From Qipengyuania psychrotolerans (GTDB taxonomy: Bacteria > Pseudomonadota > Alphaproteobacteria > Sphingomonadales > Sphingomonadaceae): 64,000 nucleotides of DNA. Positions 55,661 to 64,000 of the stretch are shown piece by piece. The number at the start of each line of letters is the position of its first letter. The stretch's first letter is position 1. Location: NCBI RefSeq assembly GCF_019711355.1, contig NZ_CP081297.1:1860001-1924000 (forward strand), read 5' to 3'. Made by a program: the position numbers and the translations under genes. The notes below the pieces were generated by a model, which worked only from the letters and a program-made list of their open reading frames with translations, was not told the origin of the DNA and did no database searches.

Positions 55661-57856
55661 ATGATCAAATGGGTCGGGCGTATTGGATTCGCCCTGTTGC
55701 TTGTCGTGCTGGTGGCGGGAATCGCCTTGGCAACGTGGGAACCCTTCTGGGCAAAGCGCGAAAATGTCGCGCAGTCCGATCGAATTTACACCGCCGAAAT
55801 CATCCGTGACGAATTTGGCGTCCCGCATATTTACGGCAAGACCGACGCCGACGTCGCTTACGGCGTCGCCATTGCGCATTCCGAAGACGATTTCTCTACC
55901 CTCCAGGATGTCATCGCCATGGCGCAGGGCCGTTATGGCGCGATTGCCGGACAGGACGGCGCGGCGGTTGATTACGTCTACCACCTGCTCGATGCGCGCG
56001 GCACGGCAGAGCGGCAATATCCCGACCTGCCGGAAGACACCCGCGCGCTGTTCGAAGCCTATGCAACCGGCCTCAACGAATATGCTGCTGCAAACCCGGG
56101 CGAGTTGAAGCTTGCCAATCTCTTCCCGGTCGAGGGCACGGATGTGGCGGCAGGTTTTTCCCTGCGCCAACCGTTTTTCTTCGGCCTCAACAGCGTGATC
56201 GAGCCGCTTGTATCCGGCGAGGCCCTGCGCCCGGAATACGGGCCGGACATCCCCGGCTTCCCGCGCACCGTCGATCCTGTTCAGGCCAGTAACGATGCCG
56301 AACGCGTCGCCATGTCGCCGCTTGGCCAGGACAGCGGAATGAACGGCTCCAACGCCTTCGCCGTCTCGCCAGCCAAATCGGGCGGCCCCACCACATTGGT
56401 TTCGAACGCCCACCAGCCCTGGCGCGGCGGCGTCGCCTGGTACGAGCTGGTCGTCGAAAGCGAGGAAGGCTGGCACTATGCCGGGGCCAACTTCCCCGGT
56501 TCGCCCTTCCCGTTCCTTGGCCACAACCGCGATCTTGGCTGGACGAACACCGTCAACACTCCGGACATGGTCGACGTATACGAACTGGAACTGGACGACA
56601 CCGGCGAGCGGTACATGCTCGACGGTGAGTGGCGCGATCTGGAAAAGAAGAGCGTCACCCTTCCCGTGCGCTTCGGTCCGCTGGTCCTTCCCATCAGCCG
56701 TGATATCTATCGCAGCGTCCACGGACCGGTGATCAAGAACGATAACGGTGCCTTTGCCTTCCGGTATGGCGGCATCGACAATCTGGGCCAGCTCGATGCT
56801 TACTACAGGCTCAACAAGGCCAGCACCCTGGAAGAATGGGAAAGCATCCTTGCGCGGATGGATATCCCCTCGACCAACTTCATCTACGCGGACAAGACCG
56901 GTAATATTGCCTACGTCTACAATGCCGCCATTCCCGATCGCCCCGAAGGCCCGAACTGGCGCGCGGTTCTGCCCGGCAATGACAGCGCGCTCGTCTGGAA
57001 AGGTCCGGTCGATTACGAGGAACTGCCGCGATATGTGAACCCCGCCTCGGGCTGGATCTACAATGCCAACAATGCGCCTTATACTGCGGCGGGCACGGGC
57101 AGCGACTTGTCGCCGGACGCCTTCGCACCCGAACTGGGCGTCGAACTCAAGCAGACCAACCGCTCGCGCCGGGCATGGAAACTGATGAGCGAAGCGGAAA
57201 CCATCGACCGCGCTACACTCGAAGCGATCAAATACGATACCGGCTACGCCCGCGATGGCTATGTCGGCGATCTGTGGGACGACCTCGAAGCATTGGACCT
57301 TTCGGACGATGCGCAATTGTCCAAGGCGCGTGACCTGCTCATGGAATGGGACTTTACCGCCGACAATATCGGGCGCGCGGACAGCCTTGCGCTTTTGATG
57401 ATCCGCGAGTTCATGTCCTCGTCCTACCAGAACAAGCCTCGCCCCGATGTGCGGGAAGAATTGCGAGGTCATGTCGATCACCTCATGCAGCATTTCGGGC
57501 GGATCGACCCGCCCATGGGCGAACTGCTCAGGCTGCGCCAAGGTGACGTAGACCTCCCGCTCGACGGTGGGTCAGACACGCTGCGCGCTTCCACCTTGTG
57601 GGATGTCGACGAGGATGGCCGCCTGTCAGTGCGCCACGGCGACAGCTTCATCCAATGGGTGGAATGGAATGCAGGCGAACGCGTCGTGTCCCAGTCCATC
57701 CAGCCATTCGGTGCGGCCACCACGCGGCCGCGTTCGCCGCACTACAGCGATCAATCTACGCTGTTCGTCCAGCACCGCTTGAAGCCGGTTCATTTCTGGC
57801 GTGAAGATGTGCTCGCCAATGCAACCAGCCGAAAGACGGTGACGAACCGCCGATAA
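55661..57856 (+). CDS. Penicillin acylase-family Ntn hydrolase
   Basis: The product has 731 residues from ATG 55661, which gives an N-terminal membrane or signal segment (FALLLVVLVAGIALA). It is an S45 Ntn hydrolase that cuts itself into two chains. The new N-terminal Ser of the beta chain is S230 in GMNGSNAFAV. A conserved segment SNAHQPW and the later Asn region NFIYADKTGNIAY are present. Members cleave amide bonds of penicillin G, acyl-homoserine lactones or other N-acyl compounds. The sequence alone does not tell which. It probably acts in the periplasm. A lipoprotein protease gene follows after 40 bases. Confidence 0.9.
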   Translation: MIKWVGRIGFALLLVVLVAGIALATWEPFWAKRENVAQSDRIYTAEIIRDEFGVPHIYGKTDADVAYGVAIAHSEDDFSTLQDVIAMAQGRYGAIAGQDGAAVDYVYHLLDARGTAERQYPDLPEDTRALFEAYATGLNEYAAANPGELKLANLFPVEGTDVAAGFSLRQPFFFGLNSVIEPLVSGEALRPEYGPDIPGFPRTVDPVQASNDAERVAMSPLGQDSGMNGSNAFAVSPAKSGGPTTLVSNAHQPWRGGVAWYELVVESEEGWHYAGANFPGSPFPFLGHNRDLGWTNTVNTPDMVDVYELELDDTGERYMLDGEWRDLEKKSVTLPVRFGPLVLPISRDIYRSVHGPVIKNDNGAFAFRYGGIDNLGQLDAYYRLNKASTLEEWESILARMDIPSTNFIYADKTGNIAYVYNAAIPDRPEGPNWRAVLPGNDSALVWKGPVDYEELPRYVNPASGWIYNANNAPYTAAGTGSDLSPDAFAPELGVELKQTNRSRRAWKLMSEAETIDRATLEAIKYDTGYARDGYVGDLWDDLEALDLSDDAQLSKARDLLMEWDFTADNIGRADSLALLMIREFMSSSYQNKPRPDVREELRGHVDHLMQHFGRIDPPMGELLRLRQGDVDLPLDGGSDTLRASTLWDVDEDGRLSVRHGDSFIQWVEWNAGERVVSQSIQPFGAATTRPRSPHYSDQSTLFVQHRLKPVHFWREDVLANATSRKTVTNRR

Positions 57857-57896
57857 TTTTCTAGGCCGACTACCTGTTTTCTAGGGGACCAAGACT

Positions 57897-60803
57897 ATGA
57901 AACGCCTGATTTCCACCAGCATTATCGCGCTCGCCGTTTCGGCCTGCTCGACCTATTCGGAAGCGCCGATGGACGCGGCCATCGCAGATGCCGCAGTCAC
58001 GGACGAAGCCGCCGCGTTTGAACCTGCGCCGCTTTCGCAGCTGGTTGCCGAAGTCGACCTGCCGTATGACAAATTCGTGCTCGACAACGGGCTCACTGTC
58101 ATCGTGCACGAAGACCGCAAGGCCCCGCTGGTCGGCGTCTCCGTGTGGTATGATGTCGGCTCCAAGCACGAACCCAAGGGCAAGACCGGCTTTGCCCACC
58201 TGTTCGAGCATCTTATGTTCAACGGCACGGAAAATGCCCCGGCTGACTGGTTCGAATATATCCAGCAGATGGGCGGTACCGATACCAACGGCACCACCAA
58301 TCCCGACCGCACGAATTATTTCCAGACAGTTCCCACCGGCGCGCTGGACCGTGTGCTGATGCTGGAAAGCGACCGCATGGGGCACCTGCTCGATGCGGTG
58401 ACGCAGGAGAAGCTCGATAACCAACGCGGCGTTGTCCAGAATGAAAAGCGCCAGGGCGACAACAACCCCTTCGGCCTGCTGCGTTACGAAATCTTCGAAA
58501 ACCTGTTCCCCAAGGGGCACCGTTACCATCACTCGACCATCGGCTCGATGGGCGATCTCGATGCAGCATCGATGGACGATGTCCGCAGCTGGTTCACAGA
58601 CCACTATGGTCCGAACAATGCGGTCCTCGTGCTGGCCGGCGATCTCGATACCGCCACCGCCCGCGCAAAGGTCGAGAAGTGGTTCGGCGACATTGCCCGC
58701 GGACCCGAGGTCAATCACCCGGCGATCACCGTTCCCACCCTGGCAGAATCCAAGACCAAGACGGTAACCGACCAAATCTCGACCACACGCCTTTACCGTA
58801 TGTGGACCGTACCCGGTTCGAACTCGGCGGAATCGGTACCGATGAACTTGGCGTCATCCGTGCTGGGCGGCCTGTCCAGCTCGCGCCTCGATAACGCTCT
58901 CGTGCGCGAAGACCCTGTCGCGGTTTCGGTGAGCAGCTTCAACTTCACCATGGAAGATGCAGGCGTCTTCATCGTCCAGGCGGATGTGAAGCCGGGTGTC
59001 GATCCGGAAGAAGTCGCAGCCAAGCTGGACGCGCAGATCGCTGACTTCCTCGCCACCGGTCCCACGGCCGATGAACTGGAGCGCGCCAAGGTTTCCACCA
59101 TGGCTAGCGTTATTCGCGGCCTCGAATCTGTCGGCGGCTTCGGCGGCAAGGCTCCGCAGCTGGCCTCCGGCGAGCTGTTCATGAACGATGCCGGCTATGT
59201 CGAACGCCAGCTTTCCCAGATGGCCGCCGCAACGCCCGACCAGGTCGGCGCGCTGGCACGCAAGTGGCTTTCTCGTCCGGTCTTCAATCTCGTCTATAAC
59301 CCCGGCGAACGCACCGAAGGCGGCGAAAATCGCGGCGGAGCGATAACGGGGCCGGATTCCCTGGCCGATATCGCGCAGGCAAATTACTGTGCCAAAGAAA
59401 GCTGCGACCTGTCGGGCATTGCCACGACCATGCAGGCCGACCGCGATACCCTGCCCCCGCTCGAGCCGCTGACCGGCCTCGACTTCCCCGATATCGAACG
59501 CGCTACGCTTTCGAATGGGATGCAGGTGTATTTCGCACATCGCGATGCCGTGCCGACCGTTTCGGTACGCGTCGAATTCGATGCTGGCCGCGCGGCTGAG
59601 AATGCCGACACACTCGGCACCCAGCGACTGCTGCTCAGCACGATGGGTGAAGGGACGCAGCGCCTCGATTCAACGGAATACGCCATCGCTCAGGAGCGCC
59701 TGGGTGCTTCGGTCTACAATGGTTTCGACGCGGATTTCACGAACTTCTCGCTGGCTGCACTGGCGCCAAACCTGGCACCTTCGCTGGAACTCCTGGCCGA
59801 GACAATCCGCCAGCCCGGCCTGCGCGCAAACGTGATCGAGCGTGAACGGTCACAGCTTCTCAACGCGCTTTCGTCGGAGTTGAAGGATCCCAACTCGATC
59901 GCTGACCGCACGGCACGCCAGCTGATATTCGGTTCGCATCCGTACGGGCTTCCGTCCTCCGGTCTGGGTTCCAGTGCACGGCTGGAAAGCCTTACCGCCG
60001 ATGATCTTCGCATGTTCCACGACAAATGGCTGCGGCCTGACAATGCCCGCATCTTCGTGGTCGGCGACACGTCGCTGGCCGAAGTCACCGCGCTGCTCGA
60101 AGCGAGCTTCGGCGATTGGCAGGCTCCGGCAACGGCCAAGCCGCAGCGGAATTACGACGTTGCAATCCCGGCACCCGATCAGCGCATCGTCCTGGTCAAC
60201 CGTCCGAACTCGCCGCAATCGGTGATTTACGGCGCACAAGTTCTCGACGTGCGCGGCCGTGATCAGGACATCACGCTCCTGTCTGCTTCGAACGAGGCAT
60301 TGGGCGGTGGTTTCCTCGCACGGATCAACATGAACCTGCGCGAAGAAAAAGGCTGGTCCTACGGTGCAGGCAGCGGCGTCGGAAATGCTTTCGACCGCGT
60401 ATACTACGGCGTCCGCGCACCGGTACAGTCCGACCGGACCGGTGATTCCATCGCCGAGATCCGCCGCGAGATTACCGACTTCACCGACAATCGCGGCGTC
60501 CAGCCGAACGAGCTTGAGCGGATCGTCAATTCCAACATGCGCGAGCTGCCCGGCCAGTTCGAGACTGCAGGCGACGTGCTCGGCGGACTCGTCAATATCG
60601 TTCGCTTCAACCGTCCGGACAATTACTACGAAACCCGCGCTGAATTGTTCAGCAAGCTCACTGCAGCAGAGCTTGATGCCGAAGCTCGCCGGAACCTCGA
60701 CGAGGGTAACATCGTCTATGTAGTAGTGGGCGATGCCGAAGTTGTTGAGCCGCAGCTGGAAAGCCTTGGCCTCAAGGTCGAGGTGATCGAACCGCAAGAA
60801 TGA
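57897..60803 (+). CDS. M16 zinc protease, lipoprotein
   Basis: This product (968 residues) has a lipoprotein signal (ALAVSAC, Cys17). It has two M16 halves. The first carries the zinc motif HLFEH at residues 101-105 and the third ligand in VVQNEKRQG. The second half (from about residue 520) lacks the motif. It is distinct from the M16 protease at 35.9 kb, which has a plain signal peptide. It probably degrades peptides at the periplasmic face of a membrane. It may be co-transcribed with the acylase. Confidence 0.92.
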   Translation: MKRLISTSIIALAVSACSTYSEAPMDAAIADAAVTDEAAAFEPAPLSQLVAEVDLPYDKFVLDNGLTVIVHEDRKAPLVGVSVWYDVGSKHEPKGKTGFAHLFEHLMFNGTENAPADWFEYIQQMGGTDTNGTTNPDRTNYFQTVPTGALDRVLMLESDRMGHLLDAVTQEKLDNQRGVVQNEKRQGDNNPFGLLRYEIFENLFPKGHRYHHSTIGSMGDLDAASMDDVRSWFTDHYGPNNAVLVLAGDLDTATARAKVEKWFGDIARGPEVNHPAITVPTLAESKTKTVTDQISTTRLYRMWTVPGSNSAESVPMNLASSVLGGLSSSRLDNALVREDPVAVSVSSFNFTMEDAGVFIVQADVKPGVDPEEVAAKLDAQIADFLATGPTADELERAKVSTMASVIRGLESVGGFGGKAPQLASGELFMNDAGYVERQLSQMAAATPDQVGALARKWLSRPVFNLVYNPGERTEGGENRGGAITGPDSLADIAQANYCAKESCDLSGIATTMQADRDTLPPLEPLTGLDFPDIERATLSNGMQVYFAHRDAVPTVSVRVEFDAGRAAENADTLGTQRLLLSTMGEGTQRLDSTEYAIAQERLGASVYNGFDADFTNFSLAALAPNLAPSLELLAETIRQPGLRANVIERERSQLLNALSSELKDPNSIADRTARQLIFGSHPYGLPSSGLGSSARLESLTADDLRMFHDKWLRPDNARIFVVGDTSLAEVTALLEASFGDWQAPATAKPQRNYDVAIPAPDQRIVLVNRPNSPQSVIYGAQVLDVRGRDQDITLLSASNEALGGGFLARINMNLREEKGWSYGAGSGVGNAFDRVYYGVRAPVQSDRTGDSIAEIRREITDFTDNRGVQPNELERIVNSNMRELPGQFETAGDVLGGLVNIVRFNRPDNYYETRAELFSKLTAAELDAEARRNLDEGNIVYVVVGDAEVVEPQLESLGLKVEVIEPQE

Positions 60804-60891
60804 GCTTGTTGACATCGGTGTAAGTAATGCCGATGTCTGCACCACTGTTTCCGGTCCGCATCAGCGGTCCAAATCGTTTAGGAGAATATGC

Positions 60892-61197
60892 ATGTCCGTA
60901 GCCGGTACTTATGAAACCGTCGTCAAAAGCCCCATGGGTGACCAGAAGGGCACTTTCACTGTCGTACCTGGTGACGATGGCAACACCTTCACCGGCTCGA
61001 TGGCCGGCGGCATGGGCGGAATGGACGTCAAGGATGGCAAGATCAACGGCAACGAGCTGACCTGGGCCATGGACATGACCGTCCCCATGCCGATGACGCT
61101 CAACTGCAAGGCTACCGTCGACGGCGACCAGCTGACCGGTACCGTTAACGCCGGTGCATTCGGTGACATGGCGCTGACTGGCCAACGCCAGGGCTAA
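60892..61197 (+). CDS. Small conserved protein of unknown function
   Basis: The 101-residue product has no signal peptide. It looks like an all-beta small barrel with repeated Gly-Asp turns (GDQKGTFTVVPGDDGN, GMGGMDVKDGKINGNEL). The wording of the strands recalls a lipocalin-like fold, but no family is certain. Proteins of this kind are found in many sphingomonads. A GGAGAATATGC ribosome site precedes the ATG, and a strong terminator follows. Confidence 0.7.
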   Translation: MSVAGTYETVVKSPMGDQKGTFTVVPGDDGNTFTGSMAGGMGGMDVKDGKINGNELTWAMDMTVPMPMTLNCKATVDGDQLTGTVNAGAFGDMALTGQRQG

Positions 61198-61223
61198 GCC
61201 CGCAGGTCAGACCTGAAAAAACG

Positions 61224-61256
61224 AGGGCCGCCGGATCGCTTCCGGCGGCCCTTTTT
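61224..61256 (+). terminator. Intrinsic terminator
   Basis: AGGGCCGCCGGA pairs with TCCGGCGGCCCT around a short loop and is followed by TTTTT. It ends the transcript of the small protein at 60892. Confidence 0.93.
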
Positions 61257-61403
61257 CGTGCAGGCCTGCATCGGCATTCGCCACAAATGGCTGCGCGCCA
61301 CTTTTTCGCCATCATTGGCAGTACGTTGGTTCTGATAATAAAAGTCCGGGTCGATTCGCTATCAACGATTTTGCTCCCATTGCGGGGCTTAGGGGAGATT
61401 TGC

Positions 61404-62189
61404 ATGACTTTTGGACTGAAGCATTTCGTCGCCGGTACCGCGCTGGCCGCCATGACGGCAGTTCCGGTTCTGGCCGAGAAAGCCAGCGAGCTTACCTATA
61501 TCAACGGGTCTTACGGTCGCGACGCCGAAACCCAGCTGCGCGAACGCGGCTTCGCGCATATCTCCACCCACAAGAACGAGATGGGCTACGTCTACAGTTA
61601 CTGGTGGGACGAGGCCGATGACAAATGCGTCAATGTCGAAGTCTACGACGGCAGGGTCGAAAGCATAACCGATGCGAGCGATCAGGACTGCGGCCATCAC
61701 AAGGGCGATGCCGGAGCAGCCGTTGCCGCTGTTGCTGGCGCCGCAATCCTAGGTGCCTTGCTTAGCCACAAGTCGCATCATCACGACGACAACAAGCACC
61801 ATGACGACCGCGAAGCCGACGCCCAGTACGAGCGCGGTTACAAGGACGGCCTCCACAACGCATCCTACCATAATTACGATCGTTCGAACGCCTATTCGAG
61901 CGGGTATGAGGCTGGGGTGAGGGAACGCAACGCCAATCTGAGTCACCACCAGGGACATGGCGGTTACCGCCAGACAGCGCAGTTCAAGGATTTGAACGGC
62001 GCACGCGCAGCAGGTGGCATGAGCCAACTTGAGAACCGCGGCTTCCGCCAAGTCGATAATTTCACCAGCGGCAATACCCGCTATTCGATCCAGTGGCGTC
62101 CCCAGTCGCGCCAATGCGTTCAGGTGACCATCGCCGACGGTCGGTTCTACGACATCCGCGACATCGGCCAGCATCCGAATTGCCGCTGA
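61404..62189 (+). CDS. Exported protein with duplicated domain around a His-rich glycine zipper
   Basis: The product has 261 residues from ATG 61404, preceded by AGGGGAG. The signal peptide ends VPVLAEKA. Two related domains of about 70 residues lie near residues 27-97 and 193-261. Both run L-x-G, LxxRGF, a Tyr/Trp strand, CVxV and DGR, and end with a Cys. Between them lies a glycine zipper [16 protein letters not shown], a His-rich stretch [11 protein letters not shown] and two Y-x-x-GY-x-x-G repeats. The zipper may insert in a membrane and the His cluster could bind metal; both are inferred. No named family was recognised. Confidence 0.8.
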   Translation: MTFGLKHFVAGTALAAMTAVPVLAEKASELTYINGSYGRDAETQLRERGFAHISTHKNEMGYVYSYWWDEADDKCVNVEVYDGRVESITDASDQDCGHHKGDAGAAVAAVAGAAILGALLSHKSHHHDDNKHHDDREADAQYERGYKDGLHNASYHNYDRSNAYSSGYEAGVRERNANLSHHQGHGGYRQTAQFKDLNGARAAGGMSQLENRGFRQVDNFTSGNTRYSIQWRPQSRQCVQVTIADGRFYDIRDIGQHPNCR

Positions 62190-62205
62190 GCGAGGGGGAC
62201 GAGCG

Positions 62206-62820
62206 ATGAAACTCAAGGTAATCGTGGCGGGCGCTTCGGCGCTCGCCCTTGCCGCTTGCGGCGAAAACTCGGCCGAGCCTCAAGCAGCACCTGCTGAAGA
62301 GCTTGCCGTGATCCCGGAAAGCCTCGCACCATTCGGCGATGGCTATCCCAATGCGGGAGATCCGTGCCGCAACCTTGGCGAGAGCGCGGCGACATCAAAC
62401 TACCTTGACGACAGCGCCATGCTCGTCGGCTGCCCAAGCGAAGCCTCGGCCGAGGCGCTCGGCGGCAACATCGTGGGCAATGTTGATGGCGTCCGCCTCG
62501 TCAGTATGCCGATGGGCGATGCCAACGCTGGGATGGGCGACGCGATGGGCGAAAACGGGCCGGTAGCGGCTTCCACGCAAGCCGCAGACCCCGCCCAGGT
62601 TCCAATCCGCGGCGCGAACAGTCTCGAGACGCGCTGCGCCGATAAGGTGGCCAGCACGGTCGGAGCGCCCGTCCTGGGGACCAACCGCATCGAGGAAAGC
62701 GAAGCGGCCATCGGGATCTACGTGAATGTGCAAGGCGCGGAAGCACCTTGGCGCTGCCTCGCCTATCGCGACGGTACCATCGGAGAGGTCATGTATACCG
62801 GGAGCGAAGGCGCGCTCTGA
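62206..62820 (+). CDS. Exported lipoprotein of unknown function
   Basis: The 204-residue product has a lipobox LALAAC with Cys near residue 18. Mature features are a Cys in [19 protein letters not shown], another in MLVGCPSE, an Ala/Gly/Met-rich linker, and a C-terminal domain with ETRCADKV and WRCLAYRDG. Four Cys in the mature part suggest two disulfides. The last segment, with Cys, a strand and DG, weakly recalls the repeated unit of the gene before it. It starts 17 bases after that gene. Confidence 0.75.
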   Translation: MKLKVIVAGASALALAACGENSAEPQAAPAEELAVIPESLAPFGDGYPNAGDPCRNLGESAATSNYLDDSAMLVGCPSEASAEALGGNIVGNVDGVRLVSMPMGDANAGMGDAMGENGPVAASTQAADPAQVPIRGANSLETRCADKVASTVGAPVLGTNRIEESEAAIGIYVNVQGAEAPWRCLAYRDGTIGEVMYTGSEGAL

Positions 62821-62844
62821 CACGATTGAGAAGGAGTATCCTGC

Positions 62845-63336
62845 ATGAGGATTGCCATAATCACTTCCGCCCTTGTCCTGACCCTCACGGCGTGCGGCGA
62901 TGGCGCGGCAACCGACGAGATGGAACCCGCCGAGACGGTCGGTGACGTGGAGGATGACGCGGCCTCCACCGCGCAAACCGGAGATGCGGATACTCCCGCT
63001 TACGGCGAAGGCGACGCCAAGGTCGCCGGGACCGACTACAACGCAACGACCATCCTTAATTGCGGATTCGACAACGCCCCGCCGACCCAGAGCTGCGAGG
63101 CCGGCGTCAAACGGAACTGGGGCGAGGACGGCACGCATCTCGTCGAAGTAACCAAACCGGATGGAACCAAGCGTGCCATTTTCTTCAATGGCACCGAACC
63201 CTATGGCGCGGACAGCGCCCAGGCTGACGGCTCGGCGGGCTGGGATTTCACTTCCAGCCGCGATGGCGACCGGGTGACGATCAAGTTCGGGCCGGAAACC
63301 TATGTTCTGGTCGATGCTCTCATAACCGGTGGATGA
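62845..63336 (+). CDS. Exported lipoprotein of unknown function
   Basis: The 163-residue product has a lipobox LTLTAC with Cys near residue 17, then an acidic Ala/Thr/Glu linker and a compact domain from about residue 65. The domain carries two Cys (ILNCGFD and TQSCEAG), KRNWGEDGTHLVEV and FGPETYVLVDALI. The pattern is a small beta domain closed by a disulfide. I know of no function. AGAAGGAG precedes the start. It lies 25 bases after the previous gene. Confidence 0.75.
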   Translation: MRIAIITSALVLTLTACGDGAATDEMEPAETVGDVEDDAASTAQTGDADTPAYGEGDAKVAGTDYNATTILNCGFDNAPPTQSCEAGVKRNWGEDGTHLVEVTKPDGTKRAIFFNGTEPYGADSAQADGSAGWDFTSSRDGDRVTIKFGPETYVLVDALITGG

Positions 63337-63343
63337 TCCTGTA

Positions 63344-63904
63344 ATGCAAGCCTATCTGGCTCCGGCTCGTGTGAGCGCTGCCATGCTCAAGGTTTTTCCT
63401 TGCCTGGCTGCGGTCGCCCTGACCGCCCTCCCCGGCGACATCGCGGCCCAAGACACGCCCGCCGCACCTGCTTGGGATTTTGTCGAATTCGAGGTGAAAA
63501 GCTGGGGCGGAACAAGATCGTCATGGCGCATTCTTCCCAATGGCGGGGGAAGCTGGACCGTAGCAGTCGCCGAAGCGGGCCAGTCGCCTGCCATGCCAGC
63601 CGCGCAGGAATGGCATGAGATCGAGCCCGAAGTTGCGAATTATGCGCAGCTTGAAGCCATACTCGGCAAGCTCCCCGACCCTGCGCCCGATCATCAGGAC
63701 TGCTCGAATTTCATGACCGATGCAGCATATGGGACGCTACGCCTGACCAAAGGCGCCACGACTACGGAAATCGCGTGGAATTCAGGGTGCTTCGACGATG
63801 ACTATGTCGCCTTCATGGGAGTGTTGCGAGAAGCGGACCAACACATGCAGACCTTGGGCAAGTCTGCACCGGTCAGCCGGATCGAACCTGCCGCCGCTAA
63901 CTGA
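63344..63904 (+). CDS. Exported protein of unknown function
   Basis: The product has 186 residues from ATG 63344; a GTG at 63329 would overlap the previous gene by eight bases, and ATG 63383 is also possible. The signal peptide ends LPGDIAAQD. The mature part includes WDFVEFEVKSWGG, WHEIEPEVANY, DCSNFMTDAAYGTL and WNSGCFDDDY; the two Cys may pair. It ends a run of four exported products with short gaps, so it is probably in the same operon. The function is unknown. Confidence 0.75.
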   Translation: MQAYLAPARVSAAMLKVFPCLAAVALTALPGDIAAQDTPAAPAWDFVEFEVKSWGGTRSSWRILPNGGGSWTVAVAEAGQSPAMPAAQEWHEIEPEVANYAQLEAILGKLPDPAPDHQDCSNFMTDAAYGTLRLTKGATTTEIAWNSGCFDDDYVAFMGVLREADQHMQTLGKSAPVSRIEPAAAN

Positions 63905-63910
63905 ACCGGA

Positions 63911-64000
63911 TCAGCGCTTCCAGAGCCAGTAGAGGATGCTGGCATTGATCGCTGGAGCAAGGATTACGGCCCCCGGTCCCGCAAGACCCATCCTATCCGC
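63911..64000 (-). CDS. C-terminal end of a membrane protein, cut by window end
   Basis: Reading in from the right edge on the minus strand, 29 codons and a stop are visible. They encode ADRMGLAGPGA and then a hydrophobic helix ILAPAINASILYWLWKR. This looks like the last membrane helix of a multi-pass protein such as a transporter or flippase. Too little is visible for a name. Confidence 0.55.
   Translation of the reverse strand, partial: ADRMGLAGPGAVILAPAINASILYWLWKR

Noticed and set aside
63911..64000. MurJ flippase as the identity of the cut membrane protein
   Set aside because: The helix resembles a late MurJ helix, but MurJ should continue past this point and only 29 residues are visible.

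Overview
The window looks like ordinary chromosome from a free-living alphaproteobacterium of the Sphingomonadales, most likely an Erythrobacteraceae member (Erythrobacter/Altererythrobacter-like). This placement is from recalled gene content and order, not from a search. Supporting points are moderately high GC, the run argS-SPOR-nagZ-scpA-scpB-tatABC, the run ispH-thrB-rnhA, a choline-kinase-type homoserine kinase, large TonB-dependent receptors next to an S9 peptidase, and several small exported proteins. No rRNA, tRNA, CRISPR array, insertion sequence or integrase was seen.

Layout. 1-1.9 kb: the 3' end of a phage-type lysozyme gene, a Gly/Asn-rich exported protein and a fasciclin lipoprotein. 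1.9-9.1 kb (minus): bpt-tamA-tamB, a tight overlapping set for outer-membrane biogenesis, preceded by a CtrA-type box. 9.2-12.3 kb: ilvA and an exported amidohydrolase. 12.2-18.8 kb (minus): argS to tatC, one compact run covering translation, envelope, muropeptide recycling, chromosome segregation and Tat export. 18.9-22.2 kb: a lipoprotein, ispH-thrB-rnhA and a 58-residue YegP-like gene. 22.2-24.3 kb: a DauA-like FAD oxidase and an alpha/beta hydrolase, overlapping. 24.4-31.9 kb: a Flp/Tad pilus locus cpaA-B-C-D-E-tadB-tadC with no cpaF ATPase gene. 31.9-35.6 kb: a MarR regulator, enoyl-CoA hydratase, aldehyde dehydrogenase and a small SDR. 35.9-41.6 kb: M16 protease, then a thiolase/SDR pair for acyl-CoA degradation, then a small exported protein. 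41.9-51.0 kb: two TonB-dependent receptors flanking an S9 peptidase. 51.4-57.9 kb: clpB, a HerA-like ATPase and a penicillin-acylase-type hydrolase. 57.9-64 kb: a lipoprotein M16 protease, a small cytosolic protein, a run of four exported proteins of unknown function, and the end of a membrane protein cut by the window.

How the parts fit. Much of the coding capacity serves the envelope: TamAB assembles outer-membrane proteins, Tat exports folded proteins, NagZ recycles wall fragments, and the Tad genes build a pilus. The receptors plus S9, M16 and Ntn hydrolases suggest uptake and processing of peptides or similar polymers, which is inference.

No clearly new defence or mobile system was found. 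The items most worth a second look are the missing cpaF, the CtrA box ahead of bpt-tamAB, three operator-like palindromes near the catabolic genes, and the cluster of four unknown exported proteins at 61.4-63.9 kb, one of which is built from a duplicated domain.
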